From Gammaproteobacteria bacterium (lineage in GTDB: Bacteria; Pseudomonadota; Gammaproteobacteria; Steroidobacterales; Woeseiaceae), in the NCBI GenBank assembly GCA_029863305.1, contig JAOTVR010000008.1, forward strand, positions 1-64,000: a DNA stretch of 64,000 bases, read 5' to 3'. Below the pieces are notes generated by a model. That model did no database searches. It saw nothing but the letters and a program-made list of their open reading frames with translations, and was not told where the DNA came from. Below are positions 8,532 to 17,593 of the stretch, piece after piece; the first letter of the stretch is position 1, and every line of letters begins with the position of its first letter. Position numbers and translations under genes: made by a program.

Positions 8532-9200
8532 CTACTTGATCACCTCAACACGATCGGGATGGATCGATCGATACAGTTTCGCCGGACGGTGTGCGCCGGC
8601 CTTCCTTTCCTTGCCCGTCTCCATGACGAGGCCAAGACTCAAAATGCGCTTCCTGAAATTTCGTTTGTCGAGCGCTTCGCCGAGGATGAGCTCGTACACC
8701 TGCTGCAGTTCCGGCAGCGTGAATTCCTTGGGCATGAACTGGAACGCAATGGTCGAGTAGTCGAGCTTGTCGACCAGCCGTCGCTGCGCCATGTCCAGGA
8801 TCTCGCGGTGATCAAACGCCAGCTCCGGCAACTCGTTCATGCCGAACCAGCTCACACCCTCGGCATCGGTCGCCGCACGAATCTCGATCGTGTCGGTCGG
8901 GATCAGCGCGTAATACGCAACCGTGATGACGCGCTCGCGGGGATCGCGGTCAGGCCTGCCGAAGGTGTACAACTGCTCAAGATAGACTCCGCTGACGCCG
9001 GTCTCTTCTGCGAGCTCCCGCCGCGCGCCCTCCTCGAGGCTTTCGTCGAGGTTGACGAAGCCTCCGGGCAACGCCCAGGCGCCCTGATGTGGCGGCAGCG
9101 CCCGTTTGATGAGCAAAACTTTCAACTCGTCCTGGCGAATCGTGAAGATCACGATGTCGGTCGTAACGGCCGGGTGCGGGTAGTCGTAGCTGTAGGACAT
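8532..9200 (-). CDS. nrtR: Nudix-family transcriptional regulator, NrtR type
   Basis: Nudix box GFVNLDESLEEGARRELAEETGV plus C-terminal winged-helix-like FTLPELQQVYELILGEALDKRNFRKRILSLGLV; divergent operator region adjacent. Confidence 0.88.
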   Translation of the reverse strand: MSYSYDYPHPAVTTDIVIFTIRQDELKVLLIKRALPPHQGAWALPGGFVNLDESLEEGARRELAEETGVSGVYLEQLYTFGRPDRDPRERVITVAYYALIPTDTIEIRAATDAEGVSWFGMNELPELAFDHREILDMAQRRLVDKLDYSTIAFQFMPKEFTLPELQQVYELILGEALDKRNFRKRILSLGLVMETGKERKAGAHRPAKLYRSIHPDRVEVIK

Positions 9201-9202
9201 GG

Positions 9203-9257
9203 CTATACTTCGTGTGGCTTTGACACGAAGTATAGTGTGCTTTCTACACTAAGTCAA
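9203..9257 (-). promoter_or_regulatory. Sigma70-type promoter with two overlapping operator dyads upstream of the NrtR-type gene
   Basis: Minus strand: -35 TTGACT (9252-9257), 17-bp spacer, -10 TATACT (9229-9234). Dyad 1 TAGTGT-N7-ACACTA (9233-9251); dyad 2 CTATACTTCGTGT-N7-ACACGAAGTATAG (9203-9235). Confidence 0.85.
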
Positions 9258-9343
9258 CAGGGAATGTCGCCCGCGTCGCCGCTAGACAACGGCGGAGCAA
9301 ATTGTAAGACTACTATCCCGTAATCCATTGATTCTGGAGAACT

Positions 9344-10207
9344 TTGATGCGCGTTTTGATTGCCGTTTCGCTTGCTTTGCTGTTCATCACCGCGAACGCC
9401 GAAGGCCGGGCCGAGACGCTCAGGCGCATCTCGGAGAGCGGGGAGTTCCGCATCGGCTACGTGCCTGACGCACCGCCGCTCTCTTTTGTTGACAAGAACG
9501 GCACCGTGGCGGGCTATTCGATAGATCTTTGCCGGCATATCGCATGGACCGTCCGCGATGAACTGGGCCTGGAGACAGTCGACATCGTCTACACGCCGTT
9601 GGCGTCGATGGAGGAGCGTCTCACCGCCGTCGAAAACGGCGACGTCGATATCGAGTGCGGCGCAACGACGGTCACGCTGTCGCGACGCGAGCGGGTCGAT
9701 TTTACGCTGATGACGTTCATCACCGGCAGCGCGGTGCTGTCACGCAAGGCCAGCCCGATCGGAACCGTTGATGACATCAACGGCACGAAGATCGCGGTAT
9801 TGGGTGGCACAACCACCGAGAACGTGATGCGGCACGTCATCGAGATCAATGAATTCGATATCGACCTGCAACTGATCAGCTCTCATGACGAAGGAATGCA
9901 ATTGCTGAATTCGGGAAAGGTTGACGGTTACGCATCGGACCGCGCCATGTTGATCGGTCAGGTGTTCCGGGATGAAAACGCGAAAAATCAGTACGCCATG
10001 ACGGGCGGGCCATTGTCGTTCGAACCGTACGCCATGATGATTCCGCGCGGCGACACGGAATTCCGCCTGATCGCGGACAAGGCGCTGGCGTCACTCTTCC
10101 GCGGCCCGCGGATTCGACGTATTTATCACAACTGGTTTGGCCGCTACGGCGAACCGTTGTCACCGATCATAGAGGCGGTTTATCAGTTTCAGGCGGTGGG
10201 TGAATAG
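9344..10207 (+). CDS. Periplasmic amino-acid-type substrate-binding protein (SBP family 3)
   Basis: Signal peptide; GEFRIGYVPDAPPLSFVDKNGTVAGYSIDLCRHIA, VDFTLMTFITGSAVL, DGYASDRAMLIG. Confidence 0.88.
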   Translation: MMRVLIAVSLALLFITANAEGRAETLRRISESGEFRIGYVPDAPPLSFVDKNGTVAGYSIDLCRHIAWTVRDELGLETVDIVYTPLASMEERLTAVENGDVDIECGATTVTLSRRERVDFTLMTFITGSAVLSRKASPIGTVDDINGTKIAVLGGTTTENVMRHVIEINEFDIDLQLISSHDEGMQLLNSGKVDGYASDRAMLIGQVFRDENAKNQYAMTGGPLSFEPYAMMIPRGDTEFRLIADKALASLFRGPRIRRIYHNWFGRYGEPLSPIIEAVYQFQAVGE

Positions 10208-10263
10208 CTCATATTGCGCGGGTCGACCGGGGCGCGGCACAACGTGGTAAGCCGCTGCAGGCG

Positions 10264-11019
10264 CTACAGCCTGAGGTCAACGAAAAACTGCGCGCGCTCG
10301 ATGTGTTCGGCCGTAATGCTACCGCCCTCACCGTAGTTGGGATCGAGGTTGCCGCGCCGCCAGCGCGAAAATCGAACCTCGCCCTCGCACAGCCTGCTGG
10401 TATCCAGCGTGCCGATCGGTATCACTGCAGCAACCGGGAAACTCGCAACACCGGTATCGCTGCTGAGAGTGACCGCATCCGTGTCGGTGAAGACGAGGCC
10501 GCTGTTTGTCGCACACGACAGCGATACCTCGATGTCCGGGACGATGCTGGTGCCTGAAGGCGTCCAGGCGATCGGGACATTGTCTGCCTGAGCCAGCACG
10601 TCATTACTTGTCGGCGACTGTACGAGAAAACCTTCGGGCAAGGTGACATTGGAATTCGGCGCACTCACGCCGCTATCCCGTGTGAACGAAACGGTAAACA
10701 TCGTACCGGCGTCATCGAAATCGAAACTCGCCGCGTAACGGAAACGCCCGATGACGGACATATCCTCGATCATGGTCTTCTGAATGCCATTGGCCGTAAC
10801 GGTCAATCTGTCGCCGGGGCTGAGTTCGAGACTGGTGCGAGCGAGTCCGTCATGGCCCACCTCCAGTTCGGCATCAACGAACGTCCTGCCCGTGCCGTTT
10901 GCGAAAACGTCAATATCCGCGTGAATGCCCTGCGTCGTAACGTTTTCCGAGGTCGTGTTGCTGCATGCGCTGAACACGGTGGCGCTCAGGATTATGCAAA
11001 ACAGACGGTAGCTACTCAT
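10264..11019 (-). CDS. Hypothetical lipoprotein
   Basis: MSSYRLFCIILSATVFSACS lipobox; no family recognised. Confidence 0.6.
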   Translation of the reverse strand: MSSYRLFCIILSATVFSACSNTTSENVTTQGIHADIDVFANGTGRTFVDAELEVGHDGLARTSLELSPGDRLTVTANGIQKTMIEDMSVIGRFRYAASFDFDDAGTMFTVSFTRDSGVSAPNSNVTLPEGFLVQSPTSNDVLAQADNVPIAWTPSGTSIVPDIEVSLSCATNSGLVFTDTDAVTLSSDTGVASFPVAAVIPIGTLDTSRLCEGEVRFSRWRRGNLDPNYGEGGSITAEHIERAQFFVDLRL

Positions 11020-11093
11020 GCGAATAAAACTAGCACACTCGTCAAATGGGGCCAATCGACAAACGCACATTATTCGCTGCCCCCGGCGCGACT

Positions 11094-12389
11094 CTACAGC
11101 AGTGACTTGACGATCTGGCCACCTTTCATGATCAGCGCGAGATTATTCCCGGGATCTCGCAGTACCGAAATATCCTCGAGTGGCTCACCATTAATCAGCA
11201 GCATGTCCGCGACCCAGCCTTCGCGGATTTCACCGAAATTGCCATGGCGGTTCAGCTTGCCCGCCATTCGAATGACCTTGGCGCTTTCCGACGTTGCCTG
11301 CGCGAGGACCTCCGCCGGTGTCCAGTACGCCGCACGCGCCGTAAATTCCTGCGTCAGCAGCGGATACATGCCGCTGATCAGGTCAGTGGAAAATCCGGTC
11401 CGGATATTGTGCTTCCTGATCAGCGCGATCAGGTTTTCCTGACCTTCGAGAACGGCCTCGAGCTTGTCCAGGTTTGTCTGCGTGAGACCTGGCAGGTTTT
11501 TCAGCTCACGATAGACGACGACCTGTGTGCTGATGACGACGTCGTTCTGCTTGACGTACTTTGCCGTCGCGTCATCGATCAACAGGCCGTGCTCGATACA
11601 CTTGACGCCGTTATCGATCAGCCGGCGCACTGCGTCGCTCGTGTACGCATGCGCGAGTACGTAAGTGCCCCAATCGCTGGCCGCCTGCACGGCAGCCCGA
11701 ATTTCCGCCGGCGATGGCTGCAGTGAATGAATCGGATCGAATTCCGACATGACGCCACCGCCGCCCATGATCTTGATTTGTGTCGCGCCGAAGCGGAGAT
11801 TTTCCCGCGCTGCCGCCAGATGCTGATCGACGCCGTCGACGAGAACGGAGGTACCGTTGTACAGGTAATGGCTGCCACCCTGCAGGCTTGGATTGGGCTG
11901 GTCGCCGAAACGAAAATCGCCATGCCCTGCCGTCTGGGAAATATAAGCACCGGATGGGAATACACGCGGTCCCTCGATTGCACCCGAATCGATCGCTCTC
12001 GCAAAGTGCGGATGCGTGCCGCCGGCGTCACGGATGCTCGTGAAGCCGCTGTCGAGATAATGCTTCGCGACCTTTGTCGCGTAAACGTGACTGAGCGTCG
12101 AATACGCATCGATCTGGTCGGACGGCACGTGCCCCGACAAATGCACATGCAGATCGATGAAACCCGGCGACAAGACACGGTTGCCGCCGTCGATAATGCG
12201 GCTGCCTTCCGGCGCGTCGATCGGATCGCCGGCGATCTTCGAGATAACGCCGTCTTCAACAAGCACGTGGCCGGGCATCAACCTGGCGTCGACGCCATTG
12301 AAAATACGCACGTTTTGAATCAGTACACTATCCGCCTGAGCGGCCAGGGACGCGCAGGCCAGGCCTGCAAACAGCAGAATTCTTATCAT
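11094..12389 (-). CDS. Secreted amidohydrolase (imidazolonepropionase-like)
   Basis: Signal peptide; SPGFIDLHVHLSGH metal motif; AHAYTSDAVRRLIDNGVKCIEHG; TGFSTDLISG. Confidence 0.88.
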   Translation of the reverse strand: MIRILLFAGLACASLAAQADSVLIQNVRIFNGVDARLMPGHVLVEDGVISKIAGDPIDAPEGSRIIDGGNRVLSPGFIDLHVHLSGHVPSDQIDAYSTLSHVYATKVAKHYLDSGFTSIRDAGGTHPHFARAIDSGAIEGPRVFPSGAYISQTAGHGDFRFGDQPNPSLQGGSHYLYNGTSVLVDGVDQHLAAARENLRFGATQIKIMGGGGVMSEFDPIHSLQPSPAEIRAAVQAASDWGTYVLAHAYTSDAVRRLIDNGVKCIEHGLLIDDATAKYVKQNDVVISTQVVVYRELKNLPGLTQTNLDKLEAVLEGQENLIALIRKHNIRTGFSTDLISGMYPLLTQEFTARAAYWTPAEVLAQATSESAKVIRMAGKLNRHGNFGEIREGWVADMLLINGEPLEDISVLRDPGNNLALIMKGGQIVKSLL

Positions 12390-12579
12390 GATCTTCCCGG
12401 CACAAGTTCGGTATCAGCGGCCGATTGTACGACGGGAAGCGTCTCCGGCGGCGCCAATCTGCGTTTTTCTCACGGAATTGCAGCGTGCACATTCGGCGGC
12501 GCGGCGCTAGCTTGTCACTACCGCTCAGCAGAGGAACAGTTCCTCCTGCATGGGCACTCATCCAACCAGGGAAGGAACG

Positions 12580-13341
12580 ATGAACACAAGAATCGCAGCA
12601 ACAATGGCGGCGTGCGCGGCAGCCGCTTATTTGATCTACGCCGGCCTCACTGATACCCCCGCCGAAATCCCGGCCGGGCCGCTCCAGCCGGGCAATATCG
12701 CGACGCCGCAACAAGCCTCGGCTACGAACCTTGATCAGACCGGGCCGGCCGTCGTTGCCGATGACGGCACCGAGATCGTACTCGGCCTTCGGGTGCGCAA
12801 GGACAGAAACTGCCACGTCGAACTCAAGGACTACGTGACGACCGATGGCGAAATGTTCTCGGCATACTCCTGCACACCCATCGGCCCCGTATCGGCGCAT
12901 CCCTATGCCGACTACGACAATGCGACACTCGCCGCCATGGCCTATGCCGACGCGGCCGCCGCGGCTTTGCTCGGGCAAAGGCTGATACGCAAGGATACGC
13001 GCAGGTCGTACCGGCTGCTCGTACGCGCCGCGGCGCTCGAGGGAGGCAATATCCGGCACCTTGCCTGGTTGTCGGACCAGGCATTTGGCGCCATCGCAAT
13101 CGATGGCGAGCCGCAGGTTGCCAACCTGCAGCGCCAGTATGAACTTTCGGCGCTTGCCGCACGGCTTGGCGACGATTCCGGCAGAGCCGACTACCTGAAA
13201 AACGAACTCGTACGCATCGGTGTTGATGACGATCAACTGGACTCGCTGGATGCGCGTGTCAGTGCGTTACTTCAATCCATGCGTGACATACAGCGAACGG
13301 TTCTTGGTGAGGTCACGATCGGAGGGCAGGATGATGCGTAA
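12580..13341 (+). CDS. Hypothetical membrane-anchored/secreted protein
   Basis: MNTRIAATMAACAAAAYLIYAG signal/anchor; no family recognised. Confidence 0.5.
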   Translation: MNTRIAATMAACAAAAYLIYAGLTDTPAEIPAGPLQPGNIATPQQASATNLDQTGPAVVADDGTEIVLGLRVRKDRNCHVELKDYVTTDGEMFSAYSCTPIGPVSAHPYADYDNATLAAMAYADAAAAALLGQRLIRKDTRRSYRLLVRAAALEGGNIRHLAWLSDQAFGAIAIDGEPQVANLQRQYELSALAARLGDDSGRADYLKNELVRIGVDDDQLDSLDARVSALLQSMRDIQRTVLGEVTIGGQDDA

Positions 13342-13942
13342 ACTGCTCCCATTTCTACTACTCATCGCGGCACTGCAGACGGACATCTGCTTCGCACAGG
13401 CAAATTCCATGAATATCCTGTGCGCGGACTGCCGGGATCCGCATCAGTACCCGGCCGATTTCGTAAACTTTGCCTTTAATCAACTCTATGGTCCTGACGC
13501 CTGGATGGCTTTCGAACTGGCTGACGATTTCTATGTCACCAATCTGGACAACCAGACGGTCTACGTCGATGCGGATTTTGTCTTCCTCGGCCTGGGATTC
13601 AGAGGATTTCGCGTTCCGTTCTGGCCGACCAATTTGTTGCGGTTTACGCTGGCGTTACCGGACGGTCGAATATACATGGCATTACGCAGTGTGTATCAAA
13701 CATCGCTGCCGGTGCCCTCTTCGGTTGACAGCGAGCAAGGCGATGCTGAAAACAATATCAGCTCGTCGTATGACGATGGCAATGAGGGCGAAGCGGAGGA
13801 CGATTACGACGCCGACCACTACGATGACGACGTCTGGGAGTGGGACGATCTGGACAATGACGATTACGAAGGCACAACCTGGATCGAAGATCCCGACGAA
13901 TTTGATGAATTCGATGACGCCGACTGGTGCGAAGAGTGCTAG
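13331..13942 (+). CDS. Hypothetical secreted protein with strongly acidic C-terminus
   Basis: MMRKLLPFLLLIAALQTDICFAQ signal peptide; Asp/Glu-rich tail; start overlaps the upstream stop by 11 nt. Confidence 0.55.
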   Translation: MMRKLLPFLLLIAALQTDICFAQANSMNILCADCRDPHQYPADFVNFAFNQLYGPDAWMAFELADDFYVTNLDNQTVYVDADFVFLGLGFRGFRVPFWPTNLLRFTLALPDGRIYMALRSVYQTSLPVPSSVDSEQGDAENNISSSYDDGNEGEAEDDYDADHYDDDVWEWDDLDNDDYEGTTWIEDPDEFDEFDDADWCEEC

Positions 13943-14006
13943 ATCATGGCTGATCGTCGCCACGAGTCTCAGGTCACCGCCGACCTGGCACGGTGCCATC
14001 GGTCAC

Positions 14007-14037
14007 GGCTGAGACGCGATTTGTCTCAGCCTTTTTT
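14007..14037 (+). terminator. Rho-independent terminator
   Basis: GGCTGAGAC-GCGATTT-GTCTCAGCC followed by TTTTTT. Confidence 0.9.
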
Positions 14038-15189
14038 CTTGCGTTCAACCGACACTACGCGCATCTCTTCTGCCATGCGTTGCATCTCGGTGAGATTTCT
14101 CATCTTGACGGTGTCGGGCGACTGCAGGCGAGCCGCAACCTCATCACTGATCGCGGGTGCATTCTCGATCTTCAGCCTGTGGTGGCCTATCGAAATGATG
14201 TCGTTGCTTCTCAGGACCGTGCTTTTCAGCCTGACCGAATTCACCGTCGTGCCGTTGGAACTGTTCAGATCGAGCAGGACCAATGCGTTCGAGTATCGCA
14301 GTAGTACCGCGTGTATCTTGCTTGCGTACTCGTCATCGAGAACGACATCAGCAAATTCGGAACGACCGATCAGGACTTTTTTTGTACGTGGCACATACTG
14401 CGACAGCGTCGAGCCGTTGCGCGTAATGATGAGTCGTGGCTTGTCCGGGCAAATAGCCTCTTGTGCGTAATGGTTGATCAGGCCGGGCCATCCGCCCGAC
14501 AGCTCGCGCACTCGCTCGCAGGCAGCAACGGGGAAAAGTGTATCGGGTTGTTGCACGCCGCAGGCTGCCAGGCGAGCGTGCAGGTATAGCACGGTTTCCT
14601 GGTCGGACAACGGACCGATCGTGAAGATGCCGACCTGGCGTTTCGCGATACAGGGCATGCTCTCCGATCCGATCAGCGAGCTGAGGTTTTCGTTGCCGGT
14701 CAACAGGATTCGAATCGCGAAGCGATGTTTGACAGTCAGAGCGGCAAGCGCATCGAGTGTGCGCAATGCGCTCGGATACATGTGTTCGATATTGTCGACA
14801 ATCAGGAGCGGCGGCTGGCCTGATCCGGCTTGCTGCATGGCGAATACCTTGACCATTTGCAGCAGTTCGCGGCTGGAGTCGAGGCCCATGTCGTAGCCAT
14901 ACTGCGACAGCATCTCCGACAGCAGCCCCTGGGGCCGGATATCGGTGCCATCAATCAGCGCAGCCGCGGTGTCTGCCGGTATCGAATCGCGGACTCGGCG
15001 AACGATCGTGGTCTTGCCGGAGGAACGTGGCCCGTGCAGCACCGCAATACCGCGCGGCCCGTTCAGCGTTGTCTGGACAAATTTCAATGCATCCCGGTGC
15101 GACTGGTAATTCAGCGTGACCAGCGCGCCGGCCTCACTCCCAAACGCTCGCTCGCCAATTCCTGCGTGTAAAGGCCGATTGTCAGACAC
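14026..15189 (-). CDS. ExeA/GspA-like AAA ATPase with C-terminal FHA domain (paralog 1)
   Basis: Walker A GPRSSGKTT, Walker B LLIVDNIEHM, FHA core VLIGRSEFADVVLDDEYASKIHAVLL…LNSSNGTTVN. Start moved to GTG 15189 by comparison with paralog 2. Confidence 0.85.
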   Translation of the reverse strand: MSDNRPLHAGIGERAFGSEAGALVTLNYQSHRDALKFVQTTLNGPRGIAVLHGPRSSGKTTIVRRVRDSIPADTAAALIDGTDIRPQGLLSEMLSQYGYDMGLDSSRELLQMVKVFAMQQAGSGQPPLLIVDNIEHMYPSALRTLDALAALTVKHRFAIRILLTGNENLSSLIGSESMPCIAKRQVGIFTIGPLSDQETVLYLHARLAACGVQQPDTLFPVAACERVRELSGGWPGLINHYAQEAICPDKPRLIITRNGSTLSQYVPRTKKVLIGRSEFADVVLDDEYASKIHAVLLRYSNALVLLDLNSSNGTTVNSVRLKSTVLRSNDIISIGHHRLKIENAPAISDEVAARLQSPDTVKMRNLTEMQRMAEEMRVVSVERKKKG

Positions 15190-15349
15190 CGTTCGAGTCT
15201 CCGTTTGTACATAATTCTCTACGGCTAAGAGACCATGCGTGGGTGTCGCCGTCATGGAACCACGTCGCAAAATTGACAGCGCGCCCGAGGGTCGGGGCGC
15301 CGGCGACACAGTTGCCAACATTTGTTTGATTAGCTAACCTTTGTCTATT

Positions 15350-16450
15350 ATGACCAGCCGCGAGCAACAAATTCTGGCGCTAATTCGCGAAAACCCCATG
15401 ACACGGCAGCAAGCGATCGCGTCGACCCTGGGTATCAGCCGTTCCGCCGTGGCCGGGCACATCATGAACCTGACCAATAAAGGGCTTATCAAAGGTCGTG
15501 GCTATGTGTTGAGCGACCCGGCATTCGTTGCCGTGATTGGCGGCGCCAATATGGACATCCATGGCAGATCCGACGAGACCTTACGCAGCAACGATTCAAA
15601 CCCGGGCGTGGTGCACACGTCAGCCGGGGGCGTCGCCCGTAATATTGCCGAAGGCCTGGCTCGACTCGGCATCGATTGCCGCCTCGTCTCGGCTGTCGGC
15701 AATGATCAGCACGGCAGGATGCTGCTGCGGCTCGGTCGCGAGGCCGGCATCGATATGCAATACGTACAGCAATTCGAATCGGCAGCCACGTCGACCTACC
15801 TGTCCGTGCTGGACAATACCGGTGACATGCGGGTCGCGGTCGCCGACATGAGCATCATCGATAAATTGACTGCGAATCGACTGCAGCAGATTCAGCCAAT
15901 GCTGAATCAGGCCTCCCTTATTATTCTGGACACCAATCTTCCTGACGACGCCCTTGCCTGGCTCGCCCACACGTTCGCCAGGCACACGATATTTGCAGAT
16001 ACCGTATCGACCGCCAAAGCACTGCGGATCAAGCCGTACCTGAGCTCGATCCACACACTTAAGACGAGCGCCATTGAAGCGGAAGCACTCACCGGGCGGA
16101 AGGCGCGAACTCAGGCTGATCTTCGGTCCCTGGCCGGCTGGGTCCATGCGCAGGGCGTCGAACGACTGTTCGTCACCCGCGGCGCGCAGGGTGTGTTTTA
16201 CAGCACTGGCGATGCACAGGGCGTCGACAAACTGAAAGGTCCACGCCGTGACGTAAGGAATGCCGGGGGCGCAGGCGACGCGTTCCTCGCAACTCTCGCC
16301 TATGCGTGGCTCGAAGACTGGCCGCTGGACAAGTCCTTGCAGTATGCACTGGCCGCCGCAGACCTTACTCTGTCCGACCCTGCGACTAGCAGCCCTGCCC
16401 TGTCGCTCACCGCCATTCATCAGACTGTCGAGAATCAGCATGCCGGATAA
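15350..16450 (+). CDS. psuK: PfkB-family pseudouridine kinase with N-terminal HTH
   Basis: N-terminal MTSREQQILALIRENPMTRQQAIASTLGISRSAVAGHI; kinase NAGGAGDAFLATLAY; followed by psuG. Confidence 0.87.
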   Translation: MTSREQQILALIRENPMTRQQAIASTLGISRSAVAGHIMNLTNKGLIKGRGYVLSDPAFVAVIGGANMDIHGRSDETLRSNDSNPGVVHTSAGGVARNIAEGLARLGIDCRLVSAVGNDQHGRMLLRLGREAGIDMQYVQQFESAATSTYLSVLDNTGDMRVAVADMSIIDKLTANRLQQIQPMLNQASLIILDTNLPDDALAWLAHTFARHTIFADTVSTAKALRIKPYLSSIHTLKTSAIEAEALTGRKARTQADLRSLAGWVHAQGVERLFVTRGAQGVFYSTGDAQGVDKLKGPRRDVRNAGGAGDAFLATLAYAWLEDWPLDKSLQYALAAADLTLSDPATSSPALSLTAIHQTVENQHAG

Positions 16451-17369
16451 GCCCGGCAACGACTATCTCGATATTGCTGCCGATGTTGCAGCCGCCATTG
16501 GTGCGGGCGATGCTGTGGTCGCGCTTGAATCGACCATCATAAGCCATGGCATGCCCTATCCCCGAAATGTGGAAACGGCGCTGGCCGTGCAGAACGTGAT
16601 TCGTGAAGGTGGCGCGGTACCCGCCACCATCGCAATCTGGCAGGGCCGACTCAAGGTCGGTCTGAGCGACAGCGAGATCCGTCAGCTCGGTGCACAGGGT
16701 CCGAAGGTGCTCAAGACCAGCCGACGCGATCTGCCCTTTGTCATCGCGAACAGGAAGAACGGTGCCACCACGGTCGCCGCGACAATGATTATCGCCGCCA
16801 TGGCCGGAATTCGGGTCTTCGCGACCGGCGGCATCGGCGGTGTGCATCGCGGCGTCGCGGAGACCATGGATATTTCGGCGGATCTCGAGGAACTTGCGCA
16901 AACCAGCGTCGCGGTGGTCTGCGCCGGCGTCAAGTCCGTACTGGATATCGGCCGCACGCTCGAGTACCTCGAGACTGTCGGCGTGCCGGTCGTGGGTTAC
17001 AGGACCGATACTCTGCCGGCGTTCTATGCGCGCAGCAGCGGTTTTCCGGTCGACTACCGAATCGACAGTGCTGCCGAAGCAGCGGCCGCGCTGCGTATCA
17101 AACTGGACCTGCAACTGCCCGGTGGCCTGGTCATCGCGGTGCCGATACCGAAACAGCATGCTCTGAATGGCGACGATATCAATGACATCATCGCTGAGGC
17201 CATTGGCGAAATGAACCGCCAGGGCATTACTGGTAAAGAGACAACCCCGTTTCTGCTCGCAAAGATCGCGGAACGCACCGACGGCGAGAGCCTCGAGGCC
17301 AACATTCAACTCGTGATGAATAACGCTCGACTGGCGACCGACATCGCCATCCAGTTTGCGAAGTTGTAA
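16440..17369 (+). CDS. psuG: Pseudouridine-5'-phosphate glycosidase
   Basis: VVALESTIISHGMPYPRNVETA, RKNGATTVAATMIIA, VFATGGIGGVHRG, CAGVKSVLDIGRTLEYLET. Confidence 0.95.
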   Translation: MPDKPGNDYLDIAADVAAAIGAGDAVVALESTIISHGMPYPRNVETALAVQNVIREGGAVPATIAIWQGRLKVGLSDSEIRQLGAQGPKVLKTSRRDLPFVIANRKNGATTVAATMIIAAMAGIRVFATGGIGGVHRGVAETMDISADLEELAQTSVAVVCAGVKSVLDIGRTLEYLETVGVPVVGYRTDTLPAFYARSSGFPVDYRIDSAAEAAAALRIKLDLQLPGGLVIAVPIPKQHALNGDDINDIIAEAIGEMNRQGITGKETTPFLLAKIAERTDGESLEANIQLVMNNARLATDIAIQFAKL

Positions 17370-17593
17370 CCAGACCCTGTGATGACGAGGCGCATGCCGC
17401 GGCGTGACGGCCTGCCTCGAAGACTCGGGCGGGCTACTTTACTCGCGTAAACATTATGTAAATGTCGCATTCTGGCGACGGTTGCAGCGCGTTGCCATGA
17501 GCATAAAATGGAGTCTCGGCTCAGTTCAATAATCAAAATAAGATCGTCGGCTGGTCACTAACAAACGGATCAGGACGATCACCGGGAAATGCT

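Noticed and set aside
7550-8539. 329-aa plus-strand ORF opposite the SPFH gene
   Set aside because: Shadow ORF: Arg-rich translation, no recognisable motifs, while the minus strand gives a clear SPFH protein.
5621-9200. Reading the NAD/ADP-ribose operon as a proven anti-phage defence system
   Set aside because: No effector with obvious killing activity (no Sir2, TIR or PARP-like gene) is present; metabolic or repair role is equally likely, so only listed as a hypothesis.
11727-12653. 308-aa plus-strand ORF opposite the amidohydrolase
   Set aside because: Antisense shadow of a clear amidohydrolase.
12328-13236. 302-aa minus-strand ORF opposite 12580-13341
   Set aside because: Neither strand has a known family here, but the plus ORF has a credible signal peptide and tight overlap with the next gene; minus ORF lacks these. 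Kept as residual uncertainty.
13780-13942. Acidic GAY/GAC-rich stretch as a tandem DNA repeat
   Set aside because: Periodicity comes from Asp/Glu codons; no exact repeat unit could be defined.
16407-17309. 300-aa minus-strand ORF opposite psuG
   Set aside because: Shadow of an unambiguous PsuG.
17390-17440. GCCTGCC…GGGCGGGC hairpin after psuG as a terminator
   Set aside because: Imperfect stem relying on G-T pairs and no T tract; too weak to call.
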